Assembly (NCBI GenBank): GCA_019694455.1
Contig: JAIBBY010000018.1
Coordinates: 1-64,000, forward strand
Origin: Pirellulales bacterium
Lineage (GTDB): Bacteria > Planctomycetota > Planctomycetia > Pirellulales > JAEUIK01
DNA: 64,000 nucleotides
Reading direction: 5' to 3'
Positions 63,184 through 64,000 of the stretch are shown here, in pieces (positions within the stretch are counted from its first letter, which is position 1; every line of letters begins with the position of its first letter). The notes under the pieces were generated by a model. That model was not told where the DNA came from, searched no databases, and worked only from the letters and a program-made list of their open reading frames with translations. Position numbers and translations under genes: made by a program.

Positions 63184-64000
63184 ATGACAACTCCGGCGGC
63201 CAAGCATGCAACGGCTCCTGTGAACCGTCGTCACAGCGATGATCAACAGGACGGCGCGCTGCATGCCCGTCTGTTGAAGGTGATCGAACACGCCGCGCAT
63301 CTGCTCCCCGCGCAGGGGCCGATCACCGTTTTCATCCACCACAACACGTTGCATGCCTTCGAGGATCTGCCGTTCACCGAAGCGGTGAAGCAAGCGGCGA
63401 CGATTTTCGATTGCCAGCCTTTTTTGGCCAAGGACCGCTACCGCCAGGAGTTAGGGCGGGGGCGAATTCGATCCGCGGACGTGCTGGCGGTGCTGCGCGA
63501 AGATTTGGGCGGCCGTGCGGACGAAGCGGTATTGCGGAGGTGCACGCGACTGGAACTGCGACTGGCCATGCTCCAGTATCCGCTGCGTTACGGGCCGACC
63601 GAGGAACTTCTCTGGTTCATCGCGGAAACTGACGCCCTCCGCCGGTTTCGCGAGGACATTCCCGCCCTGCACGGGCGCCGCATGATCGCGGAGACGCGCC
63701 GGTGGGTGATGCGCGAGATGCGCGGCAGGGGAGCGGCCGGCGAAAGTGGCGACGATTGTGCCCAGCGGGCGAATCGCCGGCCCGCGGCCAACCTGACTGG
63801 GCTTATCGAGCGCTTCGGCGCGAATCGGATTGAGAAATGGGGCGAAGGGGATTGGGAAGCGTTCACTCTGCAGGCGCTGTGGCGTGTGTGCTGCGGCGGC
63901 GTCGCGGAGACGCCGGAACCCGCGCCCTCCACGCCGCCTCCTGTCAGGTCCCGCGACCTGCTCGTTCAGGCGACTGGCGGAGATCCGGATCTGTTGGTCA
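63184..64000 (+). CDS. dabA: DabA (DUF2309/UPF0753), inorganic carbon uptake subunit, 3' end cut by window edge
   Basis: At least 272 residues. KVIEHAAHLLPAQGPITVFI followed by HHNTLHAFEDLPFTEAV is the DUF2309 N-terminal signature. DabA works with DabB, a NuoL-like membrane protein, as an energy-coupled inorganic carbon trap with a carbonic-anhydrase-like zinc site (family knowledge); the zinc residues lie beyond the window. ATG 63184 gives the usual short lead before the conserved part; an in-frame ATG at 63085 is possible. Neither has a good Shine-Dalgarno. The gene upstream is on the other strand, so DabB must be downstream or elsewhere. Confidence 0.9.
   Translation, partial: MTTPAAKHATAPVNRRHSDDQQDGALHARLLKVIEHAAHLLPAQGPITVFIHHNTLHAFEDLPFTEAVKQAATIFDCQPFLAKDRYRQELGRGRIRSADVLAVLREDLGGRADEAVLRRCTRLELRLAMLQYPLRYGPTEELLWFIAETDALRRFREDIPALHGRRMIAETRRWVMREMRGRGAAGESGDDCAQRANRRPAANLTGLIERFGANRIEKWGEGDWEAFTLQALWRVCCGGVAETPEPAPSTPPPVRSRDLLVQATGGDPDLLV

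Overview
The window is GC-rich bacterial chromosome and almost certainly comes from a member of the Planctomycetes, most likely a Pirellulales-like lineage (lineage is inference). The signs are five secreted proteins ending in PEP-CTERM sorting signals, planctomycete-style dockerin pairs (GD.N.DG..DGADYT.WAD), a giant RTX protein with an N-terminal EPLEDRR signature, membrane sulfatase and phosphodiesterase-like enzymes, a 3-keto-disaccharide hydrolase-domain (DUF1080) protein, and many short operons with frequent strand switches. No phage, transposase, plasmid gene or CRISPR array is visible.

Layout. 1-8.2 kb: 3'-truncated radical SAM enzyme, SufS, small conserved proteins, a GH113-like glycosidase, tRNA-Arg(TCG) and a large membrane/propeller protein. 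8.2-11.2 kb: minus-strand fatty-acid module (FabZ, long ACP, second FabZ-like dehydratase, FabF). 11.6-19.1 kb: PTS enzyme I, the primary sigma factor, an acyl-CoA carboxylase carboxyltransferase and a CoA-disulfide reductase-rhodanese fusion whose promoter carries a perfect palindrome between -35 and -10. 19.4 kb: tRNA-Cys. 20.4-24.9 kb: sugar-phosphate run (PPi-type phosphofructokinase, HAD phosphatase, 6-phosphogluconate dehydrogenase, SDR). 25-27.6 kb: methyltransferase, PEP-CTERM protein and a Gdx/SugE guanidine exporter under a guanidine-III riboswitch.

27.7-32.9 kb: an alkaline-phosphatase-superfamily cluster (membrane sulfatase-like protein, 52-residue small protein, type I phosphodiesterase-like protein and a 179-residue companion). 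33-45 kb: secreted sugar dehydrogenase, sialidase-like protein, DUF1080 protein, transglutaminase-like protein, SYLF protein, D-aminoacylase, ferredoxin, DinG helicase and a small PEP-CTERM protein with a clear terminator. 45.4-51.6 kb: 1180-residue RTX protein, a 1.2 kb gene-poor stretch and an alginate-lyase family protein. 52-59.4 kb: methyltransferases, hexapeptide acyltransferase, a STAS/anti-sigma kinase pair, a TPR protein, fumarase and a dockerin/PEP-CTERM propeller protein. 59.6-64 kb: a truncated tRNA-Ile2-like half beside a complete tRNA-Met, a SGNH hydrolase whose 3' end runs into a decayed minus-strand locus, and the 5' part of a DabA inorganic-carbon uptake gene cut by the window edge.

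How the genes work together: most of the window is housekeeping (Fe-S assembly, fatty acids, PTS, primary sigma factor, fumarase, sugar-phosphate flow) interleaved with a surface/polysaccharide programme (glycosidases, alginate lyase, sialidase, sulfatase-like and phosphodiesterase-like enzymes, PEP-CTERM and dockerin proteins). The best regulatory signals are the guanidine riboswitch with its competing Shine-Dalgarno hairpin and the palindromic operator in front of the persulfide-type reductase. The best candidate for a poorly described system is the four-gene alkaline-phosphatase-superfamily cluster at 27.7-32.9 kb.
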